From NCBI GenBank assembly GCA_964406135.1, contig CAYOQO010000005.1:26121-90120 (forward strand): a DNA stretch of 64,000 bases, written 5' to 3'. Origin of the DNA: JACPFN01 sp964406135. Lineage in GTDB: Bacteria > Babelota > Babeliae > Babelales > Chromulinivoraceae. The position numbers and the translations under genes were made by a program. Positions 16,315 through 24,909 of this stretch are shown here, piece after piece (the stretch's first letter is position 1; every line of letters begins with the position of its first letter). A model generated the notes under the pieces. That model made no database searches, was not told where the DNA came from, and saw only the letters and a list, made by a program, of their open reading frames with translations.

Positions 16315-17628
16315 CTATTTCATTTCTTTTTGGACATCAAAACCTAACCATTTATCAAAAATAATTGCTGCAGCAGATCGAACCGACAAATGATTAAATG
16401 TACTCAGCCCATGAAGCGGCGGAAAAAAATAATCACATTTTTCAATCAATTCAGATCCCATACCATGCCCTGTCCCCAACAAAATTAATACTGGTCGATT
16501 TTGTGACCAAATTTTTGCTTGATCATGATAAGAGATCATTTTAGAACTTCCATGCTCAAATCGAGCAGAAGTTCCAATAATGAGCGGTTTTTGACTCGTT
16601 ATTTTTTCAATATTTTCAATCACATTTTCAAGTTGCGGCACAACATGTACGCGACTGATTGCTTCATAACGATGTTTATTGTATTCAATTCCTGTCTCTT
16701 TTTCTTGCCAAAATTCTAAAATAGTTTTGACAATTTTTTGCTGATCAATCAACGGTGTAACTACAAAATAATCTTTTATGTTGTAAGTTGTTGCTGATCT
16801 TGCAATATCATGCACATCAATTGAAGTGACCGATGTTGTTCCAACGCGTCCATCTTTTAAAGCAATTCCCGTATGCATCAATGCTACAAAATGTGGTGGC
16901 ACAAATTTTTGTGCCATTTTTTTTTGCGCATCAGTGATGCTATAAGAGCGCAACCAATCAAAATGCTTTTGTACCGTTAATTGTACTGCTTGCTGCTCAC
17001 GCCATGTTTCAATTGCTTTATGATCCCCTGAACGAAGTACTTGCGGAACTTCACGCCCCTTCCAAACCACCGGTTTGGTGTACTCAGGATAATCAACAAA
17101 TGCACCTGAAAAAGAATCTAAGTCAACCGATTCTTGTTTTCCAACAATGCCTGGCATGTGACGAAATACTGCTTCCATGACAACCATGGCAGGAATATCG
17201 CCACCCATCAAAACAAAATCTCCAATCGATATGATTGCATCTGCATATTCAGACTCTGCTCGAGCATCAATGCCTTCATATCGCCCTGCAACAAACATAA
17301 CATGCTGATGTTTTTGTATTTTTTCCCACAAATTTTTGCTGACCGGTTGCGTTAATTTTGTTCCTTGTGGTGACAAAAATATTTTAAAAGATTTTCCGAA
17401 TTTTGAATCAAGATCATCAACGCAACGTTCAATCACTTCAGGACGAATCAACATCCCAGAATTATGACCAAAAGTTGGACCATCAATGCGTTCTTTTGGC
17501 TCAACATATTCAAATAACGTTTTAATATTGCACGATATCAAATTGTTTTCAGTTGCTTTTTTAAACAAACTGGTTTGCAAAAAAGGCTGATACAATTGCG
17601 GAAATAACGTAACAATAGAAATATTCAT
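16315..17628 (-). CDS. trmD: tRNA (guanine-N1)-methyltransferase TrmD fused to a second SPOUT methyltransferase domain
   Basis: TrmD makes m1G37 in tRNA. Start at the ATG at 17628 ('MNISIVTLFPQLYQPF') after GGGGG; 437 residues, against about 240-250 for ordinary TrmD. Residues 1 to about 240 carry the TrmD knot motifs 'GRYEGIDAR', 'SIGDFVLMGGD' and 'SGAFVDYPEYTKP'. From about residue 250, 'FVALMHTGIALKDGRVGTTSVTSIDVHDIARSA' (abridged here as 'HTGIALKDGRVGTTSVTSID') to 'LLGTGHGMGSEL' looks like the SAM-dependent RNA methyltransferase domain (Methyltrn_RNA_4 type) that lies next to trmD in some bacteria. The target of the second domain is unknown. rimM, normally between rpsP and trmD, is absent. 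Confidence 0.9.
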   Translation of the reverse strand: MNISIVTLFPQLYQPFLQTSLFKKATENNLISCNIKTLFEYVEPKERIDGPTFGHNSGMLIRPEVIERCVDDLDSKFGKSFKIFLSPQGTKLTQPVSKNLWEKIQKHQHVMFVAGRYEGIDARAESEYADAIISIGDFVLMGGDIPAMVVMEAVFRHMPGIVGKQESVDLDSFSGAFVDYPEYTKPVVWKGREVPQVLRSGDHKAIETWREQQAVQLTVQKHFDWLRSYSITDAQKKMAQKFVPPHFVALMHTGIALKDGRVGTTSVTSIDVHDIARSATTYNIKDYFVVTPLIDQQKIVKTILEFWQEKETGIEYNKHRYEAISRVHVVPQLENVIENIEKITSQKPLIIGTSARFEHGSSKMISYHDQAKIWSQNRPVLILLGTGHGMGSELIEKCDYFFPPLHGLSTFNHLSVRSAAAIIFDKWLGFDVQKEMK

Positions 17629-17677
17629 AATCCCCCGATACACTCAACTTCGCTTACAGCTACATTGAGCACTTAAA

Positions 17678-17747
17678 ACGAACGGCAATGACCGTTCGTA
17701 CAAAGTGTTTTGCGTAGCAAAAAATATCGAAGTACTTGATTGTACTT
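17678..17747 (-). promoter_or_regulatory. Three successive hairpins between rpsP and trmD
   Basis: AAGTAC/GTACTT (17730-17747, overlapping the rpsP stop), TTTTGC/GCAAAA (17708-17722) and ACGAACGG/CCGTTCGT (17678-17699, loop CAATGA). In the transcript the last and strongest stem is followed by TTTTAAG, a weak U run, so partial termination or RNA processing could lower trmD and rplS expression relative to rpsP. This is inference. Confidence 0.45.
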
Positions 17748-18066
17748 ACTCAGCTTTTGCTTTTACTGTTTTTTTTGCTGCTGTTTTTTTAACAGAAGCT
17801 ACAGTTTCTACTGCTGATTTTGCAACTGCTTGAGGTTTTCTCATTTTGATTAAACGAGCTACAGCATCAGTTGGTTGTGCACCAAGTGACATCCAATGAG
17901 CTACACGATCATCATGAAATTGAACAAGTTGTTTTGTTTTTGGATTGTAAGTACCAAGGCTTTCAAGGTACATTCCATCTCGTTTTCTGCGAGAATCAAT
18001 TGCGACAATTTTATAAATTGGAGCATGTTTTTTACCAACACGGGCAAAGCGAATTTTTACAGCCAT
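17746..18066 (-). CDS. rpsP: 30S ribosomal protein S16
   Basis: The 106 residues begin 'MAVKIRFARVGKKHAPIYKIV' (first 20: 'MAVKIRFARVGKKHAPIYKI') and contain 'DSRRKRDGMYLESLGTYNP', the S16 signature, followed by a Lys/Ala-rich tail like that of L19. It lies 39 bases after ffh and about 117 bases before trmD, in the classic ffh-rpsP-trmD-rplS order but without rimM. Confidence 0.96.
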   Translation of the reverse strand: MAVKIRFARVGKKHAPIYKIVAIDSRRKRDGMYLESLGTYNPKTKQLVQFHDDRVAHWMSLGAQPTDAVARLIKMRKPQAVAKSAVETVASVKKTAAKKTVKAKAE

Positions 18067-18105
18067 CAGGCCAATCCTTTAAAAAAAGTTGAACAGTTAA
18101 AATTT

Positions 18106-19437
18106 TTATTTTTCAAAAAAACGATTCTTCTTTAGAAGTTTAACAAATTGTTTACTTTGTTCAAATCTTTGCAATAAAAGTTGTATCGTTGCCACATCTA
18201 CTCCTGCTCCTTTTGCAATACGATTTTTACGAGATATATCTTGTAACAATGAAGGCTTCACTCGCTCTTGATGCGTCATTGAGCCTAAAATTACTCTAAA
18301 TTTTTTCAGCTCCCCTTCACCTTTTGATATTTCTGCAGAAGGAATTGAAATATTTCCCATTCCCGGCATAAATTTTAAAATTGATGAAATTGAACCTAAT
18401 TTTGAAACCATGTTCAATTGTTGAGCGAAATCATCAAGCGTAATGTCGCCAGACATCATCGCTTTCGTCATTTTTTCTTGATCAGCTTGTTTAATTTTGT
18501 CCTGCGCTTGCTCAATTAGCGTTAACATATCACCCATGCCAAGCATGCGTTTTGCAATTCGTTCAGGTCGAAAAATTTCTAAATTTTCTAGTTTTTCGCC
18601 AGTACCCACAAAATAAATTGGTTTTTTAAGTACATACCGAAATGCAAAAGCTGCACCACCGCGAGCACCACTATCCATTTTTGATAAAATCGCGCCATCA
18701 AAACCAACAGTATTTTCAAACGTTTGAGCAACTGAAAGTGATTCTTGCCCAGTCATGCCATCCAAAATCATAAAATTATATTTTGGCTGCAGAATTTTTT
18801 TAATTTGAACCAATTCTTGCATCATAGCATCATCCACCTGCAAGCGCCCTGCAGTATCAAACAACAAATATTCATAACTATTTTTCTTAAAATAATCATA
18901 AATTTCTTGTGTTGCTTGCACTGGACTACTGCTGTTTGCACGGTAAAAATCAGCACCTGCTTGTTGTGCCACAATTTCAAGTTGATCAATTGCCGCAGGA
19001 CGATAAAAATCAACCGATGCACACAAAATTTTTCGTGTTTTTCCACGTTTGTCTGCTTGCGCTTTGATAAAATATGCCAATTTTGCAATGGTTGTTGTTT
19101 TACCAGAGCCCTGCAATCCCATCATCAAAATAACCGATGGAATCTGAAAGGTAAAAGTTTCTTGCAAATACTCTCCGCCCAAAAAAGCAACCATTTTGTC
19201 ATACACAACTTTAACAAATTGCTCTGCAGGCTTCATAGATGCAACCAATTTTTGACCGACGACTTCTTTTTCAACCGTTGCAATAAAATCTTGCACCGTT
19301 GTAAGTGGCACATCAGCCTCAAGCAAACTTTCTTGAACTTGCTCTAAAGTTTTTGCCACATTGTCTTGAGTTAATCGAGAATTTCGACTGAATGATGAAA
19401 AAATGGAACTAAATTTTTGTGTTAAAAAATCAAACAT
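18106..19437 (-). CDS. ffh: Signal recognition particle protein Ffh (SRP54)
   Basis: This GTPase binds signal sequences of nascent inner-membrane proteins and delivers them to FtsY. The 443 residues contain the N domain, the G domain with 'GLQGSGKTTT' (G1), 'DFYRPAAIDQL', 'DTAGRLQ' (G3), 'SKMDSGARGG' (TKxD-like G4) and a methionine-rich M domain ('FMPGMGNISIPSAE', 'SMTHQERVKPSLL') that binds the SRP RNA. It is first of its operon and has a strong promoter at 19485-19513. Confidence 0.96.
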   Translation of the reverse strand: MFDFLTQKFSSIFSSFSRNSRLTQDNVAKTLEQVQESLLEADVPLTTVQDFIATVEKEVVGQKLVASMKPAEQFVKVVYDKMVAFLGGEYLQETFTFQIPSVILMMGLQGSGKTTTIAKLAYFIKAQADKRGKTRKILCASVDFYRPAAIDQLEIVAQQAGADFYRANSSSPVQATQEIYDYFKKNSYEYLLFDTAGRLQVDDAMMQELVQIKKILQPKYNFMILDGMTGQESLSVAQTFENTVGFDGAILSKMDSGARGGAAFAFRYVLKKPIYFVGTGEKLENLEIFRPERIAKRMLGMGDMLTLIEQAQDKIKQADQEKMTKAMMSGDITLDDFAQQLNMVSKLGSISSILKFMPGMGNISIPSAEISKGEGELKKFRVILGSMTHQERVKPSLLQDISRKNRIAKGAGVDVATIQLLLQRFEQSKQFVKLLKKNRFFEK

Positions 19438-19484
19438 AGCTTTTTCGAGTTTGTTAAATTATAATCATGCAAAATTATGAATTT

Positions 19485-19513
19485 ATTATAGCACAAAACC
19501 AACGGTAAGTAAA
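19485..19513 (-). promoter_or_regulatory. Predicted promoter of the ffh operon (extended -10)
   Basis: On the minus strand: TTTACT (19513-19508), a 17-bp spacer ending TGTGC, and TATAAT (19490-19485). The TGn before the consensus -10 is an extended -10 element. The leader to the ffh ATG would be about 40 nt. Confidence 0.6.
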
Positions 19514-19527
19514 AAAATACGGAATTT

Positions 19528-20424
19528 ATGAAAAAATTAATTATTTTACTATTTTTTACATACGGACACACGCAATGTTCTGATCAACCGCCAATAGATT
19601 TTACAACGAGCAAATGGACCATTGTTCATTTTAACACATTTTTAGACTTAGCGCGTAAAGCATTAAAATCAGAAAATCCTGATCCTGTTGTCGTTAATCG
19701 CGCAATTAAAGAGCCACATCCTAGTGTCGTTAGTCGCGCAATTAGAGCAAACATTAATACTCCAGAAATTCAAGAAAAACAAACAGAACTTTTTAAATTT
19801 TGGATTGATAATAACGCAACTCTTTTGTCGTATCAAAATTTTTACAAAAGCCTTGATGCATTACCGGTCTATGGGTACAGGTCCAACACAAATGATTGTT
19901 TTGATACTTTAAATCCTATTGTTCTTGCAGCATATCTGAAAAATTTCAAACTTGCTCAACAATTAATAGATGCAAAGATTTCCATGAAAGCTTCTACGTT
20001 TGTTCAACCATTGTTTAAAGATTCTAGGCATGGGGATCTATTTTATTTTTTAATTATCACTCATTCAAATTTTTCCCAATATGATCTTGAATTTTTTTTA
20101 AAAAACAATGCCTCTATGTCAAAAAGTTTTGAATCATTAGAAACAGTTAAAATTGCTCGAGAAAATATTGAACGCAGAAAATGCATCAATCGCTTTGCAG
20201 CATCACGTCGACGCCAAAATAAAAAATTACCGATTCTCGTTCAAAAAATAATTTTTGATTTTTTACAACCAAAAATCTACGATAATGAAACTCGTCGCAA
20301 CCATGACCATGCAAATTTTATGATACAAGAGCGTATTGAATCTGAAAAACAAAGAAAAATTGAAATAGAAGAAAAAATTGCATGTATGAAAAAAGATCGC
20401 ATTGATTGTTGCTCGATGCAGTAA
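19528..20424 (+). CDS. Exported ankyrin-like protein with F-box/PRANC-like C-terminal motif
   Basis: The 298-residue protein starts with a signal peptide ('MKKLIILLFFTYGHTQCS'). The middle holds degenerate ankyrin-like helices ('NPIVLAAYLKNFKLAQQLID', 'DLEFFLKNNASMSKSFES') and a short internal duplication ('VVVNRAIKEPHPSVVSRAIR'). Near residue 231 'KKLPILVQKIIFDFLQP' matches the next gene's 'KKIPKKSLKIIRSFL'. This LP-x-x-I-x-x-FL pattern recalls F-box or PRANC ends of ankyrin effectors, but the similarity is weak. A host-directed role is inference. Confidence 0.6.
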   Translation: MKKLIILLFFTYGHTQCSDQPPIDFTTSKWTIVHFNTFLDLARKALKSENPDPVVVNRAIKEPHPSVVSRAIRANINTPEIQEKQTELFKFWIDNNATLLSYQNFYKSLDALPVYGYRSNTNDCFDTLNPIVLAAYLKNFKLAQQLIDAKISMKASTFVQPLFKDSRHGDLFYFLIITHSNFSQYDLEFFLKNNASMSKSFESLETVKIARENIERRKCINRFAASRRRQNKKLPILVQKIIFDFLQPKIYDNETRRNHDHANFMIQERIESEKQRKIEIEEKIACMKKDRIDCCSMQ

Positions 20425-20452
20425 CATTGTATATAAAAATTTAAGGAATTTT

Positions 20453-21232
20453 ATGAAAAAGTTCATCGTTTTAGCTTTAACTTTCGCCATAATTACCCCA
20501 AGCTCACAAAACAATCCCTTAGTTCAAGCTTTGTTAAATAATGATTCTGAAAGATTAATCGCTGAAATTCAAAAAAATCCTCTTCAACCAATTCCATATC
20601 AATGTATTCAAGAAGCTGTAATAAGCAATTGCAGCAAAACAGTTGCAATTTTAACACAACGCGTCACTGAAAATCCTGAATTATTAGAAATTTATGAATT
20701 CAGAAAAGACTTACGAGAACTTAAAAAACTGAATGCAAAAACATTACTTATGTTAGCTATAAATTGCTCAACGCTCGAAGCAGTAAAAAATTTGCTTTCA
20801 ATTCCATGCGTCCAACAAACTATAGGCCATACCACAACATGTACTTTTTATGATTATAGATGGTTGCATCGTCGTTATAACAGAAATCCAGAAACGATTA
20901 TAGAAGATTCGGCCCTAACACTCGCATGCAACAATAATTCTGATTTTATAGAAACTTTACTAAATTTTAAAGCAAATTTATCACAAAGTCGCAAGCTTTC
21001 AGAAAGAGAAGAACAATTGCTTCAATATGCTCAACAAAATATTGCACAAAAAGATAAAATTCATCGGTATCATGCATACTTGCAAAAAACAGATCCTTCA
21101 AAAAAAATACCCAAAAAATCGCTCAAAATTATTCGCTCCTTTCTTATATCAAGAACAAAATGGGGAAATTTTTCGCCGAAAAAACCTCAAGAAGAATCTT
21201 CCGGTGGAATGGGCGGAAGTATGTTTTATTAA
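20453..21232 (+). CDS. Exported ankyrin-like protein, paralogue of the preceding gene
   Basis: AAGGA lies 5 bases before the ATG at 20453, which begins a signal peptide ('MKKFIVLALTFAIITPSS'); 259 residues. Ankyrin-like helices are suggested by 'NPLVQALLNNDSERLIAEIQ', 'KTLLMLAINCSTLEAVKNLL' and 'SALTLACNNNSDFIETLLNF'. Near residue 218 it has 'KKIPKKSLKIIRSFL', the motif shared with the upstream gene, and it ends in a Gly/Met-rich tail ('GGMGGSMFY'). The two genes are 28 bases apart and probably arose by duplication. Confidence 0.6.
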   Translation: MKKFIVLALTFAIITPSSQNNPLVQALLNNDSERLIAEIQKNPLQPIPYQCIQEAVISNCSKTVAILTQRVTENPELLEIYEFRKDLRELKKLNAKTLLMLAINCSTLEAVKNLLSIPCVQQTIGHTTTCTFYDYRWLHRRYNRNPETIIEDSALTLACNNNSDFIETLLNFKANLSQSRKLSEREEQLLQYAQQNIAQKDKIHRYHAYLQKTDPSKKIPKKSLKIIRSFLISRTKWGNFSPKKPQEESSGGMGGSMFY

Positions 21233-21324
21233 TCAACATCATAATTTAATATCCAGGTTTTAAATCTTGTAGTATACTGATTTTATATTGCTCAAATCGT
21301 ATATTTCAAAAAAGTACCTAAAAA

Positions 21325-22443
21325 ATGGCAAAACGAGAATTAATTGATACCAAATTTACGCGTAAAACATTGTTGATCGGTGTTCATGCTCCGCACAATA
21401 AAACTGATAATATTCAAGCGTATTTTGATGAATTCATCAATCTTGCGGTAACTTATGGTGCAACAGATTACATCAACATCAATGTAAAATTGCGGACTAT
21501 TGATCCTGGATATTTTTTCACCAAAGGAAAACTTGCAGAAATTAAAGCAATTTTTGATGACGGTGAATTTGATGACATCATAATTTCTGACATGCTTTCT
21601 CCACAACAAGAACGCAATTTAAATGACATGCTTGATTGTCCCATTTTAGATCGAACTCGCTTGATTTTGGCAATTTTTGAAAAATCTGCAAAAACTTCTG
21701 AAGGTAAAATGCAAGTTGAAATTGCACTTTTAGAATTTGCAAAAACTCGCGTGACCGGACATGGAGTTCATCTTGATCAACAAGCTGGAGCAATTGGTGT
21801 GCGTAGTGGACCTGGTGAAACTATGAAAGAAGCAACAATTCGCCATTTAAATCGCTCAATTTTAACACTCAAACGCCATATTGAAAAATTAGATAAAGCT
21901 CGCGCAACACAACGTAAACAACGACTTTCCCATGGCGTGCCTCAAATTTGTCTTGTTGGATATACCAATGCTGGAAAATCATCCATTTTAAACGAACTGA
22001 CCAACAGTGATGTACTTGCAAAAGATCAACTATTTGCAACCCTTGATACCACAACACGACAACTTGTGATCAATGGAAAAAAAATTGGACTTCTTTCAGA
22101 CACTGTTGGATTTATTCAACAACTTCCTCATCAACTCATTGCATCATTTCAATCAACACTTTCAGAACTTTCATATGCCTCACTGTTACTCGTAGTTATT
22201 GATATTTCAGACAACAACTGGAAATCACACATCGATGTCGTACTGCAAACATTAGATACCATCAATGTGGAAAAAGAGATTTTGTTTGTATTTAACAAAA
22301 TTGATAAATTAACCAAAAAAGAACTTGAACTTCGCTTAAGTCAATTTGGGTTTTTCTCTCCATATGTTGCTGTCAGCTGCATTAAACCAAATGGTTTAAA
22401 TCCACTTAAAAAATATCTTGAAAAGTGGAAACCGAAAGCTTAA
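21325..22443 (+). CDS. hflX: Ribosome-associated GTPase HflX
   Basis: HflX splits stalled 70S ribosomes, notably under heat stress. The 372 residues have the N-terminal HflX domain ('YININVKLRTIDPGYFFTKG', 'DMLSPQQERNLND', 'DRTRLILAIF') and the Gly-rich linker 'GPGETMKEATIRHLNRSI'. The G domain has 'GYTNAGKSSILNEL' (G1), 'DTVGFIQQLPHQLI' (G3) and 'NKIDKL' (G4). It precedes uvrD by 6 bases, so they are likely cotranscribed. Confidence 0.95.
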   Translation: MAKRELIDTKFTRKTLLIGVHAPHNKTDNIQAYFDEFINLAVTYGATDYININVKLRTIDPGYFFTKGKLAEIKAIFDDGEFDDIIISDMLSPQQERNLNDMLDCPILDRTRLILAIFEKSAKTSEGKMQVEIALLEFAKTRVTGHGVHLDQQAGAIGVRSGPGETMKEATIRHLNRSILTLKRHIEKLDKARATQRKQRLSHGVPQICLVGYTNAGKSSILNELTNSDVLAKDQLFATLDTTTRQLVINGKKIGLLSDTVGFIQQLPHQLIASFQSTLSELSYASLLLVVIDISDNNWKSHIDVVLQTLDTINVEKEILFVFNKIDKLTKKELELRLSQFGFFSPYVAVSCIKPNGLNPLKKYLEKWKPKA

Positions 22444-22449
22444 AGCATC

Positions 22450-24762
22450 ATGTTTGAACATAAACTTTCGTTTGACACCTTTGTGGCAACGCAATTAAAT
22501 CATGAACAAAAAACTGCAGTTCAGGCAAAAGATGGATCATTTTTGGTTATCGCTGGTGCAGGATCTGGTAAAACTCGTGTGATCACAGCACGAATTACCA
22601 ATTTAATTTTAAATCATCAAATTGAACCTTCATCAATCATTGCGCTCACATTTACCAACAAAGCTGCTCAAGAAATGCAACATCGTATTGGTCAATTTTT
22701 ACCAAATTTACGCACCAAACCAACGATTGCTACTTTTCATGCATACTGTTTAAAATTACTTAAAAAAAATAATTTTTTAAATAACATGCCCGATTTTACC
22801 GTGATTGATGCACAAGACGCACAAAAATTATTACAATCGATTGTCAAAGAAAAAGGCTTAGAAAAATTATTCAATGTAAAACAACTCATTTCATTTTTTT
22901 CAAATTTTAAAATGAATGAAGTTTTAAAACTTGATGAACCAGCTTGGAACATGCATCATGCTCAACAATTTATAGAACTGTACAATGCCTATGAACAACA
23001 AAAAAGAATGAGCAACTATTTAGATTTTGATGATTTACTTTATAAAACGTATGAACTTTTTGTAAAAAATCCTGATTTTGCATCAAGGCACCTTGCGCAT
23101 CATCGTCATGTTCTGGTTGATGAATATCAAGATACCAACTTGATTCAACATGAACTTTTAAAACAGATGACACAACAAAATAAAAAATTGGCAATTGATT
23201 CAGTCTGTGCTGTAGGTGACGAAGATCAATCAATTTATTCATGGCGCGGAGCCAATGTGAAAAATATTTTAGAATTTCACAATGAATTTATAGGTACTCA
23301 AAAAATTAAACTTGAACAAAATTACCGCTCTACTCAGCAAATTTTAGATATTGCCAACAGCGTGATAAAACATAATGTTGATCGAAATCACAAACAACTT
23401 TGGTCTGCAAACACCAAACAACATCAACCACTTTTGATGGAATGTTTATCAGATTTGCAAGAAGCTGCACTTGTAGCACAACTTATTCATGTGATTTCAA
23501 AAAAAGAATCATTAAATTCAATTGCTATTTTATATCGAACGCACTATCAATCACGTATCATTGAAGAAGCATTGATTAAAGAAAGCATTGCCTACAAAAT
23601 GATCGGGGGCATTTCGTTTTATGAACGAAAAGAGATTAAAGATTTGCTTGCCTATCTTCGACTTGTGATCAATCCATTTGACCGTATTTCACTATTTCGT
23701 GTGATTAATTGTCCAGCTCGTGGCCTGGGTGAAAAATTTGAAGAACAGTTTGTACAAACATGGACCCAAAATCCATTTTGCAACTGGCAAGAAATTGCAA
23801 AAATTTTGATTTCGCAAAATCAACTTGCAAAAAAACAGGCAACATCACTACAAGAATTTTTACAAATGTTTGAAATTTTAGATAAAAAGAATGAAGACAT
23901 GGATTCCCGTCTTCACGGGAATGAGGAGAAGGAAAACCAGGATCAAAAGAGAGAAAAAATTCTCACAAAATTTCCGTCCGTTACTCATTACCTCGAGCAT
24001 TTTATTAAAGTTACCGGATATTTTTCATACCTTGCAAACAGTTTTGAAAAAATTGAAGCTGAAGAAAAACGTGCAAACGTTGCTGAATTTTTACGAGCAG
24101 CTGCATATTTTGATGAGCACCAAAAAGTTGGATTATCTCAATTTTTAGATGAAATCTCTTTGATGCAAGAAATGATTAAACAGGATGATCAAACATCACA
24201 ACGCGTCAACATGATGACATTGCACAGCGCCAAAGGCTTAGAATTTAACACGGTACTTTTGGTAGGACTTGAAGAAGGACTTTTACCAAGCAGCCAATCT
24301 ATTGGTCAAGAAAATGTGCAAGAAGAACGAAGACTTTTTTATGTTGGAATTACTCGTGCACGTGAAAAACTTTTTATTTCACACAGCAAATATCGCAATA
24401 CTTTTGGAAAACTTGATCAACAACGACCTTCCAGATTTTTACAAGAAATTCCAAAACATTTCATGCTGCAACAAGAAGCTGCTCATTGGAGCAAATCAAG
24501 CTTTGTAACTTTTTTTCAAGAATGGTTTACAGGCACTCCACAAAAAATAGTACAAAAAAATACGGCTGTTCCAGAAATTCAATCTACGACAACATCATCT
24601 TTTTCAGCAAACATCAAACGTTTACAATCTGTCAAACATGAAAAATTTGGTTTAGGAATTGCTCACAACGTTGAACAAAAAGGTGACAAAATTTTTGTCA
24701 CTGTTCATTTTACACATCATGGAACCAAAAAAATTGAAAGTTCTTTTTTAAAAATTGTATAA
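22450..24762 (+). CDS. uvrD: UvrD/PcrA/Rep-type superfamily 1 DNA helicase
   Basis: This 3'-5' helicase acts in nucleotide excision and mismatch repair or replication restart. The 770 residues carry the SF1A motifs: 'AGAGSGKTRV' (I), 'LTFTNKAAQEM' (Ia), 'DEYQDTN' (II), 'GDEDQSIYSWRGA' (III), 'EQNYRST' (IV), 'LHSAKGLEFNTV' (V) and 'LFYVGITRARE' (VI). The C-terminal 'VKHEKFGLGIAHNVEQKG' is the Tudor-like end seen in PcrA/UvrD. Residues about 483-493 ('DMDSRLHGNEE') come from an in-frame palindromic repeat (23899-23928) in a 2B-domain loop. PcrA, UvrD and Rep cannot be told apart here. Confidence 0.92.
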   Translation: MFEHKLSFDTFVATQLNHEQKTAVQAKDGSFLVIAGAGSGKTRVITARITNLILNHQIEPSSIIALTFTNKAAQEMQHRIGQFLPNLRTKPTIATFHAYCLKLLKKNNFLNNMPDFTVIDAQDAQKLLQSIVKEKGLEKLFNVKQLISFFSNFKMNEVLKLDEPAWNMHHAQQFIELYNAYEQQKRMSNYLDFDDLLYKTYELFVKNPDFASRHLAHHRHVLVDEYQDTNLIQHELLKQMTQQNKKLAIDSVCAVGDEDQSIYSWRGANVKNILEFHNEFIGTQKIKLEQNYRSTQQILDIANSVIKHNVDRNHKQLWSANTKQHQPLLMECLSDLQEAALVAQLIHVISKKESLNSIAILYRTHYQSRIIEEALIKESIAYKMIGGISFYERKEIKDLLAYLRLVINPFDRISLFRVINCPARGLGEKFEEQFVQTWTQNPFCNWQEIAKILISQNQLAKKQATSLQEFLQMFEILDKKNEDMDSRLHGNEEKENQDQKREKILTKFPSVTHYLEHFIKVTGYFSYLANSFEKIEAEEKRANVAEFLRAAAYFDEHQKVGLSQFLDEISLMQEMIKQDDQTSQRVNMMTLHSAKGLEFNTVLLVGLEEGLLPSSQSIGQENVQEERRLFYVGITRAREKLFISHSKYRNTFGKLDQQRPSRFLQEIPKHFMLQQEAAHWSKSSFVTFFQEWFTGTPQKIVQKNTAVPEIQSTTTSSFSANIKRLQSVKHEKFGLGIAHNVEQKGDKIFVTVHFTHHGTKKIESSFLKIV
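23899..23928 (+). repeat. Palindromic repeat inserted in frame in uvrD
   Basis: ATGGATTCCCGT / ACGGGAATGAGGA. It is read as 'MDSRLHGNEE', the same register as the murC copy ('MDPRLHEDEG'). It sits in a stretch of low conservation between the 2B subdomain helices and keeps the frame. Confidence 0.8.
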
Positions 24763-24785
24763 ATTGAAGATACTCAATAACTCTT

Positions 24786-24812
24786 GAATATTTACCCAAA
24801 TATTCATTTTTT
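24786..24812 (+). terminator. Probable terminator after uvrD
   Basis: GAATATTT / AAATATTC with a 4-nt loop, followed by ATTTTTT, 24 bases after the uvrD stop. The stem is AT-rich, so strength is uncertain. Confidence 0.55.
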
Positions 24813-24909
24813 AATCAACACTAACAGCAGTCAATCGATCAGACTCATCATCATTAATATTATCATCAAGAACAACGGAATGATTTGACTCTTCAGTTGC
24901 TCAAGCTTC
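24811..24909 (-). pseudogene. In-frame coding-like tail beyond the stop of the exported protein gene
   Basis: After the TAG at 24912-24910 the same frame reads Glu-Ala, then TGA (24903-24901), then 30 codons without a stop ('ATEESNHSVVLDDNIND' to 'DRLTAVSVD') up to TAA at 24813-24811. The acidic, Ser-rich composition looks like a genuine protein C-terminus that was cut off by two nearby stops. It could also be read-through sequence or chance. Confidence 0.45.

Noticed and set aside
18745..19347. 200-codon open frame on the plus strand opposite ffh
   Set aside because: Cys/His/Asn-rich shadow of ffh with no start signal.
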